In this document: piece after piece, positions 33,866 through 41,735 of the stretch
Layout of the letters: the number at the start of each line of letters is the position of its first letter
Numbering within the stretch: the stretch's first letter is position 1
DNA from: Thiobacillus sp. UBA3361
GTDB taxonomy: Bacteria; Pseudomonadota; Gammaproteobacteria; Burkholderiales; Thiobacillaceae
NCBI GenBank assembly: GCA_002360535.1
Contig: DEQR01000048.1
Coordinates: 1-45,977 of the forward strand
Direction of reading: 5' to 3'
Length of the DNA stretch: 45,977 bases
The notes under the pieces: model-generated
What the model was told of the DNA's origin: nothing
Seen by the model: the letters and a program-made list of their open reading frames with translations, nothing else
The model's database searches: none
Made by a program: the position numbers and the translations under genes

Positions 33866-35176
33866 TCAGCGCACCACACCCCAGGACTTCAGGCGGCTGA
33901 TCGCATACTGGGCCTGGCTGCCCTGCTGCTGGGTCAGCTGCGCATAGCGGTAATACTCCTGCGCTGCCGCGCGCTTGTTCTGCATCATTTCGTATGAATA
34001 CCCTTTCAGGAACACCGTATTCGGGTTGCCCGGCAACAGGCGTTCGTACTCCTGGAAACCAGCCAGGGCTGTCTCCGGGCGCCGCATCTGCAGGTTGGCC
34101 ACGCCGCCCAGGTGATGCGCCTGGGCCTCCGCTGGATAGATGGCCTTGGCCTTGTCCAGATAGGGCTGGGCCTCCTGGGGACGCTTCATGGCCAGCTGGG
34201 CCTTGCCCATCAGGACCAGTCCCGGATAGTCGTCGGGTGCCCGCGAAAGGGCGCTCCCCAGATGCTGGGCGGCCTGTTCGTAGTTCTTCTGGTTCAGCAG
34301 GGCCTCGGCCTTCTGCTCCTCGCCGATCACCGTCCGCAGGGCGCGTACGCGGGCGGTGTTGTCCATGTAGCGCTCGCGCTTCAGGGGTTGCTTGACGGCC
34401 TGGGCGTAGGCCGGCGTGTTCTGCTGGCGGGCACGGGTGGTGGCCAGGCGCTCGGAACTCATGGGGTGGGTGGAGAACATCAGCTCCAGGGCGTTGGGCT
34501 TGCTCTTCTGCTGGCTGTTGAGCATCTCCATCAGGCCCACCATGCCTTCCGGGTTGTAGCCACCCTTGACCATGTACTCCATGCCCAGGGCATCGGCCTC
34601 CCGTTCGTTCTCCCGGCTGTAGTGCGACAGCAGGGCGCCGCCACCGAACTGGCCGAGGATCTTGGCCAGTTCGCCGTACTGGGCCCCCTGGGATGCAGCG
34701 GCCACCGAAAGCCCCATGCTGGCCAGTTGCACCAGTGTGCCCTTGGCCTGGGACTCGGCATAGTGGCGGGCGTTGACGTGGCCGGTCTCGTGCCCGAGCA
34801 GGGCTGCCAGTTCGTCCTCGCTGTCCAGGTCGAGCAGGATGCCTCGGGTGCAGGCGATGGAGCCACCGGGGAAGGCGTAGGCGTTAACGTAGTTGGCGTT
34901 GACCACCTGGAAATTGAACGGCATGTCCGGACGGTGGGAGCGGCTGGAGAGCTGGCTGCCGACGCCGGCCACATAGGTGTTCAGACCCCGATCCTGGGAG
35001 ACGCCGTAGTCCTCGGAAAACTGGTGCGGGGAATGCTGCTTGTCCACCGCGATTTCGTCTTCCTTGCTGGCGAAGGCCATGGTCTTCTTGCCGGTGACCG
35101 GATCGACGGCGCAGCCGGTCAGCCATCCGGTCGCCCCAAGACCGGGCAACAGCCATAAAAAATCGCGTCTATTCAT
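33866..35176 (-). CDS. M48-family lipoprotein metalloprotease with TPR region (BepA-like)
   Basis: The 436-residue protein has a lipoprotein signal (lipobox LTGC, Cys 22), though NRRDFLWLL also looks Tat-like. The zinc motif HETGH is at 129-133, with the third ligand in ENEREADALG near 191. About 150 residues of TPR-like helices follow (GSALSRAPDDYPGLVLMGKAQLAMKRPQEAQPYLDKA...). This is the layout of BepA/YfgC, which degrades or helps mature outer-membrane proteins stalled at the BAM complex, and it would suit a window carrying bamA, bamD and skp. It could be one of several M48 paralogues, so no symbol is given. Confidence 0.9.
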   Translation of the reverse strand: MNRRDFLWLLPGLGATGWLTGCAVDPVTGKKTMAFASKEDEIAVDKQHSPHQFSEDYGVSQDRGLNTYVAGVGSQLSSRSHRPDMPFNFQVVNANYVNAYAFPGGSIACTRGILLDLDSEDELAALLGHETGHVNARHYAESQAKGTLVQLASMGLSVAAASQGAQYGELAKILGQFGGGALLSHYSRENEREADALGMEYMVKGGYNPEGMVGLMEMLNSQQKSKPNALELMFSTHPMSSERLATTRARQQNTPAYAQAVKQPLKRERYMDNTARVRALRTVIGEEQKAEALLNQKNYEQAAQHLGSALSRAPDDYPGLVLMGKAQLAMKRPQEAQPYLDKAKAIYPAEAQAHHLGGVANLQMRRPETALAGFQEYERLLPGNPNTVFLKGYSYEMMQNKRAAAQEYYRYAQLTQQQGSQAQYAISRLKSWGVVR

Positions 35177-35239
35177 GATGTTGCTCCATATTGTTGATGC
35201 AAGAGATTATTCTTGATCCCGGTCTCCATCCGCATCCCC

Positions 35240-36319
35240 TCAGTGGGCAGAATCAATGACGCCGCCCCCCAGGCAGGTGTCCCCGTCGTAGAGCACCACC
35301 GACTGGCCGGGGGTGGCGGCCCACTGGGGCTGTTCGAAGCTTATTTCCAGCCGCTCGTCATCCCTATGAAGGATGTCACAGGCCACATCCCCCTGCCGGT
35401 AACGGATTTTCGCCATACAGCGCCGGGCCGGCTCGGGTGGGGGACCGATCCAGCTCAGGCCGCCGGCGACGATGCGGCGGGTGAGCAGCAGCGGATGGTC
35501 ATGCCCCTGCACCACCACCAGCCGGTTGTGTTCCAGGTCCTTTTGCGCCACGAACCAGGGCACGCCCTCCGGCAGGCCCTTGATGCCGCCGATGCCCAGG
35601 CCCTGGCGCTGGCCCAGGGTGTAGTACATGAGGCCCTGGTGATGGCCCACCACCTGACCCTCGGGGGTGATCATATCCCCCGGCTGGATGGGCATGTAGC
35701 GTTGCAGGAATTCCCGGAAGCGCCGTTCGCCGATGAAGCAGATGCCCGTGCTGTCCTTCTTCTCCGCCACCGGGATGCCGGCTGCGCGGGCCATTTCCCG
35801 GACCCGCGGCTTGGCGTATTCGCCCAGTGGGAAGAGCGCCTTTTCGATCTGCCGCTGGTTCAGGCGGTACAGGAAATAGCTCTGGTCCTTGTTCCCGTCC
35901 ACCGCCTTGAGCAGCCTGCGGCTGGGGTATTCCCCCTCCAGACGGGCGTAATGGCCGGTGGCGATATGTTCCGCCCCCAGGCCCAGGGCGTGGTCCAGGA
36001 AGGCCTTGAACTTGATCTCCGCATTGCACAGGACATCCGGATTGGGCGTGCGGCCGGCCCGGTATTCCGCCAGAAAGTAGGCGAACACCCGATCCAGGTA
36101 TTCGCGGCTGAAGTTGACCACGTCCACCTCGATGCCCAGGGCGTCGCCGATGGCCAGCACGTCCAGGAAATCCTGCCGGGCCGGGCAGTTGGGGTCATCG
36201 TCGTCCGCCTCCCAGTTCTTCATGAACACGCCCACCACCTCATGGCCCTGCCGTTTCAGCAGCCAGGCGGTGACGGCGGAATCCACGCCGCCGGAAAGGC
36301 CGACGACGACGCGGCTCAT
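35240..36319 (-). CDS. mnmA: tRNA-specific 2-thiouridylase
   Basis: The 359-residue enzyme thiolates U34 of Glu, Gln and Lys tRNAs. The PP-loop GLSGGVDSAV (7-16) activates the base with ATP. The catalytic Cys is 98 (PDVLCNAEIKF), and its partner Cys is 194 (DSTGICFIG). The start ATG at 36319 gives MSRVVVGLSGG. It overlaps the nudJ stop by a few bases, the pairing known from Escherichia coli (nudJ-mnmA). Confidence 0.97.
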   Translation of the reverse strand: MSRVVVGLSGGVDSAVTAWLLKRQGHEVVGVFMKNWEADDDDPNCPARQDFLDVLAIGDALGIEVDVVNFSREYLDRVFAYFLAEYRAGRTPNPDVLCNAEIKFKAFLDHALGLGAEHIATGHYARLEGEYPSRRLLKAVDGNKDQSYFLYRLNQRQIEKALFPLGEYAKPRVREMARAAGIPVAEKKDSTGICFIGERRFREFLQRYMPIQPGDMITPEGQVVGHHQGLMYYTLGQRQGLGIGGIKGLPEGVPWFVAQKDLEHNRLVVVQGHDHPLLLTRRIVAGGLSWIGPPPEPARRCMAKIRYRQGDVACDILHRDDERLEISFEQPQWAATPGQSVVLYDGDTCLGGGVIDSAH

Positions 36320-36780
36320 GCCCCGTCCGTGAAATCCGTCAGCAGGTCGAGGGGATGGCGACGGCCGGCCAGGTAGTCGTCCACGCAGCGTTGCAGCAAT
36401 GGGCTGCGATGCCGCTCGGCCTGGACGGCCAACTCCCCCGCGGTCAGCCAGAGGGCGCGCAGGATGCCCACATCCAAGGGGCTGTCGGGCTCGTGACCGG
36501 TGATGCGGCCGGTGAAGGCGAAACGCAGATAGGTGCGCCCCTTGCCGGCATGGCGCCAACGGTAAACCCCCACCAGGGCCTCCGGCTCGAAGCGGTGGGC
36601 GGTCTCCTCGAACACCTCGCGGCGCACCGCGTCCAGCAGGGACTCGCCATCCTCCAGGTGGCCGGCGGGCTGATTGAGTCGGATGCCTGCCTCGGTCTCC
36701 TCCTCCACCACCAGGAAACGGCTGTCGCGCTCGATGACGGCGGCCACCACCACATGGGGTTTCCAGATTGTTTCGCTCAT
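36316..36780 (-). CDS. nudJ: NudJ-type Nudix phosphatase
   Basis: The 154-residue Nudix protein begins KPHVVVAAVIERDSRFLVVEEET. Its Nudix box runs from Gly 40 to residue 62 (GX5EX7REUXEEXGU), with all catalytic Glu residues (46, 55, 58, 59) in place, but Ala at 61 where Gly is usual. NudJ removes phosphate from thiamine pyrimidine diphosphate and nucleoside di- and triphosphates. Position directly before mnmA, and overlap with rimO upstream, support the call. Length agrees with the family. Confidence 0.9.
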   Translation of the reverse strand: MSETIWKPHVVVAAVIERDSRFLVVEEETEAGIRLNQPAGHLEDGESLLDAVRREVFEETAHRFEPEALVGVYRWRHAGKGRTYLRFAFTGRITGHEPDSPLDVGILRALWLTAGELAVQAERHRSPLLQRCVDDYLAGRRHPLDLLTDFTDGA

Positions 36781-38105
36781 AGCGGCCTGCCCCACAAATC
36801 GTGATCGTCGGAGCGGGTGATCCTGACCCGTGCGAATTCCCCCACCTTCAGCCCCGCCCCCTGGGCGATGTGTACCACCCCGTCGATCTCCGGGGCGTCG
36901 GCATAGGTGCGGCCCCGTGCGCGCCGGCCGTCCACCTCGTCGATCAGCACGGTCATCTCCGTGCCGCGCCGGGCACGCAGTTTGCCGGCGCTGATGTCCG
37001 CCTGCACGTCCATGAAACGGGCCAGGCGGTCCTGCTGCACGTCCTCGTCCACCGGGTCGGGCAGGGCGTTGGCTGCGGCGCCGTCCACGGGGGAATAGGC
37101 GAAGGCGCCCACGCGATCGAGTTGCGCCTCCTCCAGGAAGTCCAACAGGGTGTCGAAGTCTTCCTCCGTCTCGCCGGGGAAACCGACGATGAAGGTGCTG
37201 CGGATCACCAGATCCGGGCAGATCTCGCGCCACTGCTCTATGCGGTGCAGGGTATTTTCCGTCGCCGCCGGGCGCTTCATGGCCTTGAGGATGCGCGGCG
37301 AGGCGTGCTGGAAGGGCACGTCCAGGTAGGGCAGCACCTTCCCCTCAGTTGCGTTGACTCCCATCAGCGGGATGACCTCATCGACACTGGGATAGGGATA
37401 GACGTAGTGCAGTCGCACCCACACCCCCATCTCGCCCAGGGCGCGGGCCAGCTCCAGCATGCGCGTCTTCACCGGGCGGCCGTTCCAGAAGCCGGTGCGG
37501 TATTTCAGATCGACCCCGTAGGCGCTGGTGTCCTGGGAGATGACCAACAGCTCCTTCACCCCCGCCTTCACCAGGGCCTCGGCCTCGGCCAGCACGTCGC
37601 CCACCGGCCGGCTGACCAGGTCGCCGCGCAGGCTGGGAATGATGCAGAAGGTGCAGCGGTGGTTGCAGCCCTCGGATATCTTCAGGTAGGCGTAATGGCG
37701 CGGGGTGAGCTTCAGGCCGCCGGGCGGGATCAGGTCGGAGTAGGGGTCGTGGGGCTTGGGCAGAGCGGCATGTACGTGGCCCATCACCGCCTCGGTGGCG
37801 TGGGGGCCGGTGACCGCCAGCACGCTGGGATGGGCGTCCATCACCACGGATTCCCGCGCCCCCAGGCAGCCAGTGACGATGACCTTGCCGTTCTCCCGCA
37901 ACGCCTCGCCGATGGCCTCCAGGCTTTCGTCCACCGCCGCGTCGATGAAGCCGCAGGTGTTCACCACCACCAGGTCCGCGTCCCGGTAGCTGGGCACGAT
38001 CAGGTAGCCCTCGGCGCGCAGCTGGGTGAGGATGCGCTCGGAATCCACCGTGGCCTTGGGGCAGCCGAGGGACACGAAGCCGACTTTGGGCAGGGCGCGG
38101 GTCAT
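36777..38105 (-). CDS. rimO: Ribosomal protein S12 methylthiotransferase
   Basis: The 442-residue radical SAM enzyme methylthiolates Asp 88 of S12. Cys 15, 51 and 80 (SLGCPKA, NTCGFI, TGCLGARE) hold the auxiliary cluster, CNHRCTFC (147-154) the SAM cluster, and a TRAM domain lies at the C-terminus (EVDGRRARGRTYADAPEIDGVV). SLGCPKATVDSE and the absence of MiaB-type text mark it as RimO. It overlaps nudJ by ATGA and lies 12 bp after the zip gene. Confidence 0.97.
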   Translation of the reverse strand: MTRALPKVGFVSLGCPKATVDSERILTQLRAEGYLIVPSYRDADLVVVNTCGFIDAAVDESLEAIGEALRENGKVIVTGCLGARESVVMDAHPSVLAVTGPHATEAVMGHVHAALPKPHDPYSDLIPPGGLKLTPRHYAYLKISEGCNHRCTFCIIPSLRGDLVSRPVGDVLAEAEALVKAGVKELLVISQDTSAYGVDLKYRTGFWNGRPVKTRMLELARALGEMGVWVRLHYVYPYPSVDEVIPLMGVNATEGKVLPYLDVPFQHASPRILKAMKRPAATENTLHRIEQWREICPDLVIRSTFIVGFPGETEEDFDTLLDFLEEAQLDRVGAFAYSPVDGAAANALPDPVDEDVQQDRLARFMDVQADISAGKLRARRGTEMTVLIDEVDGRRARGRTYADAPEIDGVVHIAQGAGLKVGEFARVRITRSDDHDLWGRPL

Positions 38106-38117
38106 GGCCGATCGGAC

Positions 38118-38975
38118 TCAGTGGGCGTGCATGGATTCGTGCCCCATGCCCGCCAGCCAGTGTTCCGCCCCCTCCCCCGCCAGCCAGACGGTCAGCACCC
38201 CGAGCAGGATCAGCGCGATCTGCTGGCCGGTGTGGCGCAGTTCCGGGCGCTTGTGCAGGCCGGGGATCAGGTCGGCCACCGCCACGTAGATCATGCTGGC
38301 GGCGGCCAGGGCCAGAAAATAGGGCATCAGTTCCCGCAGTGGCTCCAGGGCGAAATAGCCCAGGCCGGCACCCACCAGGGTGGCCAGGCTGGACAGCAGG
38401 TTCATGGCCAGGGCCCGCGCCCGGCTGTAGCCCGAGTGGAGCAGGATCAGGAAATCGCCCATCTCCTGGGGGATCTCGTGGGCGACGATGGCCAGGGTGG
38501 TGACCACGCCCAGCTTCAGATCCACCAGGAAGGCAGCGGCGATCATCAGGCCATCGACGAAGTTGTGGAAGGTGTCGCCCACCGTGATCATCAGTCCGGA
38601 GCGGCCGTGGTCGTGGTCATGGCCATGATCATGGGCGTCGCCGATACCGTGGCCCTCCACCTCCCGGGCCAGTTCCGGGGTGCTGTGCACCTCGCAGGTC
38701 TCGAAGTGGCAATGGCGCCAGAGCACCAGCTTTTCCAACAGGAAGAACAACAGGATGCCCCCCAGCACCGCGCCGGTCAGGGCCTGGACGTTGTGGGCGT
38801 GCTCCATGGCATGGGGCAGCACCTCCAGGAAGGCCGCCGCCAGCAGGGCGCCGATGGCATAGCTCACCATCACGGGTATCCACTCGGCCTTCAGCTTCAG
38901 GGCGAAGACGGCGAACAGGACGGACAGCAGGCCGCCGGCCAGACCGGCCAGCATGATCCAGGTGAAGGTAGTCAT
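38118..38975 (-). CDS. ZIP-family metal transporter
   Basis: The 285-residue protein has eight predicted membrane helices and a His/Asp-rich cytoplasmic loop (DAHDHGHDHDHG near 113-124). The two metal-site helices read HNFVDGLMIAAAF and HEIPQEMGDF. ZIP proteins import zinc or other divalent metals into the cytoplasm, and the His loop is thought to sense or hold metal. It ends with a further His-rich tail (GHESMHAH). It is transcribed with rimO (12-bp gap). No Zur box was found by eye. Confidence 0.93.
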   Translation of the reverse strand: MTTFTWIMLAGLAGGLLSVLFAVFALKLKAEWIPVMVSYAIGALLAAAFLEVLPHAMEHAHNVQALTGAVLGGILLFFLLEKLVLWRHCHFETCEVHSTPELAREVEGHGIGDAHDHGHDHDHGRSGLMITVGDTFHNFVDGLMIAAAFLVDLKLGVVTTLAIVAHEIPQEMGDFLILLHSGYSRARALAMNLLSSLATLVGAGLGYFALEPLRELMPYFLALAAASMIYVAVADLIPGLHKRPELRHTGQQIALILLGVLTVWLAGEGAEHWLAGMGHESMHAH

Positions 38976-39013
38976 CGGGTCGAGGGGAAAGTCATGTCAC
39001 CGTCGGTCAATTG

Positions 39014-39079
39014 GTCACCCCGGCGCGAGCCGGGGTCCAGGACTTCCATTGACTGGATTCCGGCTCGCGCCGGAAGGAC
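39014..39079. repeat. 27-bp imperfect inverted repeat pair
   Basis: The left half (39014-39040, centred on CGGCGCGAGCCGG) and the right half (39053-39079, CCGGCTCGCGCCGG) match as reverse complements at about 21 of 27 positions, with 12 bp between. Each half is also a small hairpin. The plan matches the dispersed GTCATTCCCGCG...GGAATCCAG-type elements common in proteobacteria. It occupies the gap between pgeF and the zip gene. Confidence 0.65.
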
Positions 39080-39112
39080 GGCATGGAAAGGCAATCGCAT
39101 TGCTGCGGCATT

Positions 39113-39890
39113 CTACGCAAGCCAGATCATGCTGGCCATGCGGCCGGTGGCCCCGTCGCGTCGGAAGGAGAAAAAGCGCGCCCGGTCGGTGTAGGTGCAC
39201 AAGCCGCCGCCGTACACTCTTTCCACCCCGGTGGCGGCCAGGCGGATGCGGGCCAGGACGTAGAGATCGGCCAGCCACTTGCGCGGTGTTTCATCGAGCG
39301 TACCCGGCAGGGCAGGCCGGAAGGCCACGGCAGCCAGGGGATGTTGGTTGACGAAGGCCTCGCGCACCTCTTCGCCCACCTCGAAAGCATCGGGGCCGAT
39401 GGCGGCGCCCAGCCAGGCCAGCACCCGATCCGGCGCCACGCCCATGGCCGCCACCGCCGCCTCAAGCACCCCTGCGGCCAGGCTGCGCCAGCCGGCGTGG
39501 GCGGCGGCAACCACGCTCCCCCGGTCATCACAGAACAGCACCGGCAGGCAGTCCGCGGTCTGCACCACGCAGACCCGGCCGGGGGTGTGCGCGACGGCGG
39601 CGTCTGCGCAAGGGACGGCGAGTCGGGAATCCCCCACTCCCTCTCCCCCTCCTTCCGAGGGGGAGGGGAGATGTTCGGCCACGGCGACCCCATGCACCTG
39701 ATCCAGCCACATGGGCTCGGCGGGCAGGTCGGCGCGCAATAGGCGGCGGTTCTCGGCCACGGCCGCCGGATCGTCGCCCACGTGGGTGGCGCAGTTGAAG
39801 CTGTCGTAGGGCGCCGGGCTGACACCGCCGGCGCGCGTGGTCATCAGCGCCCGGACTCGGGCCGGGGCGGGCCAATCGGGAACGATCCAG

Positions 39891-39901
<11 letters not shown>
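39113..39901 (-). CDS. pgeF: Peptidoglycan editing factor PgeF (YfiH/DUF152)
   Basis: The 262-residue protein has the DUF152 core: MTTRAGGVSPAPYDSFNCATHVGDD, WLDQVHG, VQTADCLPVLFCDD (Cys ligand) and VAAAHAGWRSLAAGVLEA (His ligand). Members are zinc-dependent enzymes (also described as purine nucleoside phosphorylase or laccase-like) that remove mis-incorporated L-Ser from peptidoglycan precursors. Residues 70-92 or so (LPSPSEGGGEGVGDS...) are encoded by a hairpin repeat and lie in a loop between the first conserved blocks. It overlaps the rluD stop by 11 bp, the classic pair. Confidence 0.94.
39640..39668. repeat. Hairpin repeat inside pgeF
   Basis: A 9-bp perfect stem (39643-39651 with 39657-39665), extended by three more pairs including one G-T, closes a CTTCC loop. 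CTCCCCCTC...GAGGGGGAG is a common intergenic hairpin type. Here it keeps the reading frame and adds PSPSEGGGEG-type residues to PgeF. Confidence 0.6.
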
Positions 39902-40805
<904 letters not shown>

Positions 40806-40814
40806 GGGCGCGGG

Positions 40815-40820
40815 TATAAT
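40815..40820 (+). promoter_or_regulatory. TATAAT -10 box of bamD
   Basis: A consensus TATAAT sits 28 bp before the bamD ATG in the 42-bp gap to rluD. The -35 region (around 40791-40797, AGGTGC) is poor, so the start may need an activator. Nothing similar is clear for rluD on the other strand. Confidence 0.5.
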
Positions 40821-40847
40821 CCGCCGATCTTATGTGACGGCCTTGCG

Positions 40848-41648
40848 ATGAAGCACATTCTAGCCCCTGTTTTCACCCTGTTCCTGGCGCTGACCCTGTC
40901 CGCCTGCGGCCTGCTCCCCGAACAGATCGACGAGACCAAGTCCTGGTCGGCCTCCAGGCTCTACACCTCGGCCAAGGAGGCGGTCAACGAAGCCAACTAT
41001 GAGCGCGCCATCCAGCTGTTCGAGAAGCTGGAAGCCCGCTATCCCTACGGCCCCTACGCCCAGCAGGCCCAACTGGAAGTCGCCTACGCCTATTACAAGG
41101 ACAACGAGCCCATTTCCGCCATGGCCGCCTGCGACCGTTTCATCAAGCTGCACCCCAGCCATCCGCACGTGGACTATGCCTACTATCTGAAGGGTCTGGC
41201 CAATTTCCTGGAGGACCAGGGCCTGCTGGCCCGCTTCGGCGACCAGGACATGAGCGAGCGCGACCCGCGCGCCGCCCGGGAGGCCTACGAGGCCTTCAAG
41301 GAACTGGTGGACCGCTTCCCGAACAGCAAGTACACCGAGGACGCCGCCGCCCGCATGCGCTATCTGGTCAACGCCCTGGCCGCCCACGAGGTGCACGTGG
41401 CGCGCTATTACTTCAAGCGTGGCGCCTACGTGGCTGCGGTCAACCGGGGCAAGTACGTGGTGGAGCACTACCAGCGCACGCCGGCCGTGGAAGAGGCCAT
41501 GGGCATCATGGCGCGCAGCTACGGGAAGCTCGGCCTGGACGACCTGCGCGACGACACCCTGCGCGTGCTCAAGCTCAATTTCCCCAACAGCGCCTGGCTC
41601 ACCGGCGAAGGCCTGCGCGCCGAGCGGTCCTGGTGGAAATTCTGGTAA
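40848..41648 (+). CDS. bamD: Outer-membrane assembly lipoprotein BamD
   Basis: The 266-residue lipoprotein has lipobox LSAC (Cys about 21) and five TPR-like repeats starting SASRLYTSAKEAVNEANYERAIQLFEKLEARYPYGPYAQQAQLEVAYAYYK. It is the essential partner of BamA (encoded at 13892-16192), recognising barrel signals. The ATG at 40848 gives a proper signal; longer frames upstream are antisense to rluD. A heptamer-type inverted repeat follows the stop. Confidence 0.96.
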   Translation: MKHILAPVFTLFLALTLSACGLLPEQIDETKSWSASRLYTSAKEAVNEANYERAIQLFEKLEARYPYGPYAQQAQLEVAYAYYKDNEPISAMAACDRFIKLHPSHPHVDYAYYLKGLANFLEDQGLLARFGDQDMSERDPRAAREAYEAFKELVDRFPNSKYTEDAAARMRYLVNALAAHEVHVARYYFKRGAYVAAVNRGKYVVEHYQRTPAVEEAMGIMARSYGKLGLDDLRDDTLRVLKLNFPNSAWLTGEGLRAERSWWKFW

Positions 41649-41655
41649 ATGTGAC

Positions 41656-41734
41656 GTGGGGAGTGGGTGGTGGGGAGCAGGTAATGGGAAAACCCCACGC
41701 CTACCTCCCTCTTCCCCACTCCCTCCTCGCCCAC
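41656..41734. repeat. Heptamer-arm inverted repeat between bamD and relA
   Basis: The left arm (41656-41690) is GTGGGGA, GTGGGTG, GTGGGGA, GCAGGTA and ATGGGAA. The right arm (41692-41734), read on the other strand, is made of G-rich heptads of the same type (GTGGGCG, AGGAGGG, AGTGGGG, AAGAGGG). The arms almost meet, so a long imperfect hairpin is possible. The element begins seven bases after the bamD stop and ends one base before the relA ATG. Confidence 0.6.
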
Positions 41735-41735
41735 A

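Noticed and set aside
36801..39194. Rightward open frame of 797 codons antisense to rimO and the zip gene
   Set aside because: Both genes on the other strand are clear family members. The long frame follows from GC-rich third positions, and its translation (rich in Gly, His, Gln, Val) has no motif.
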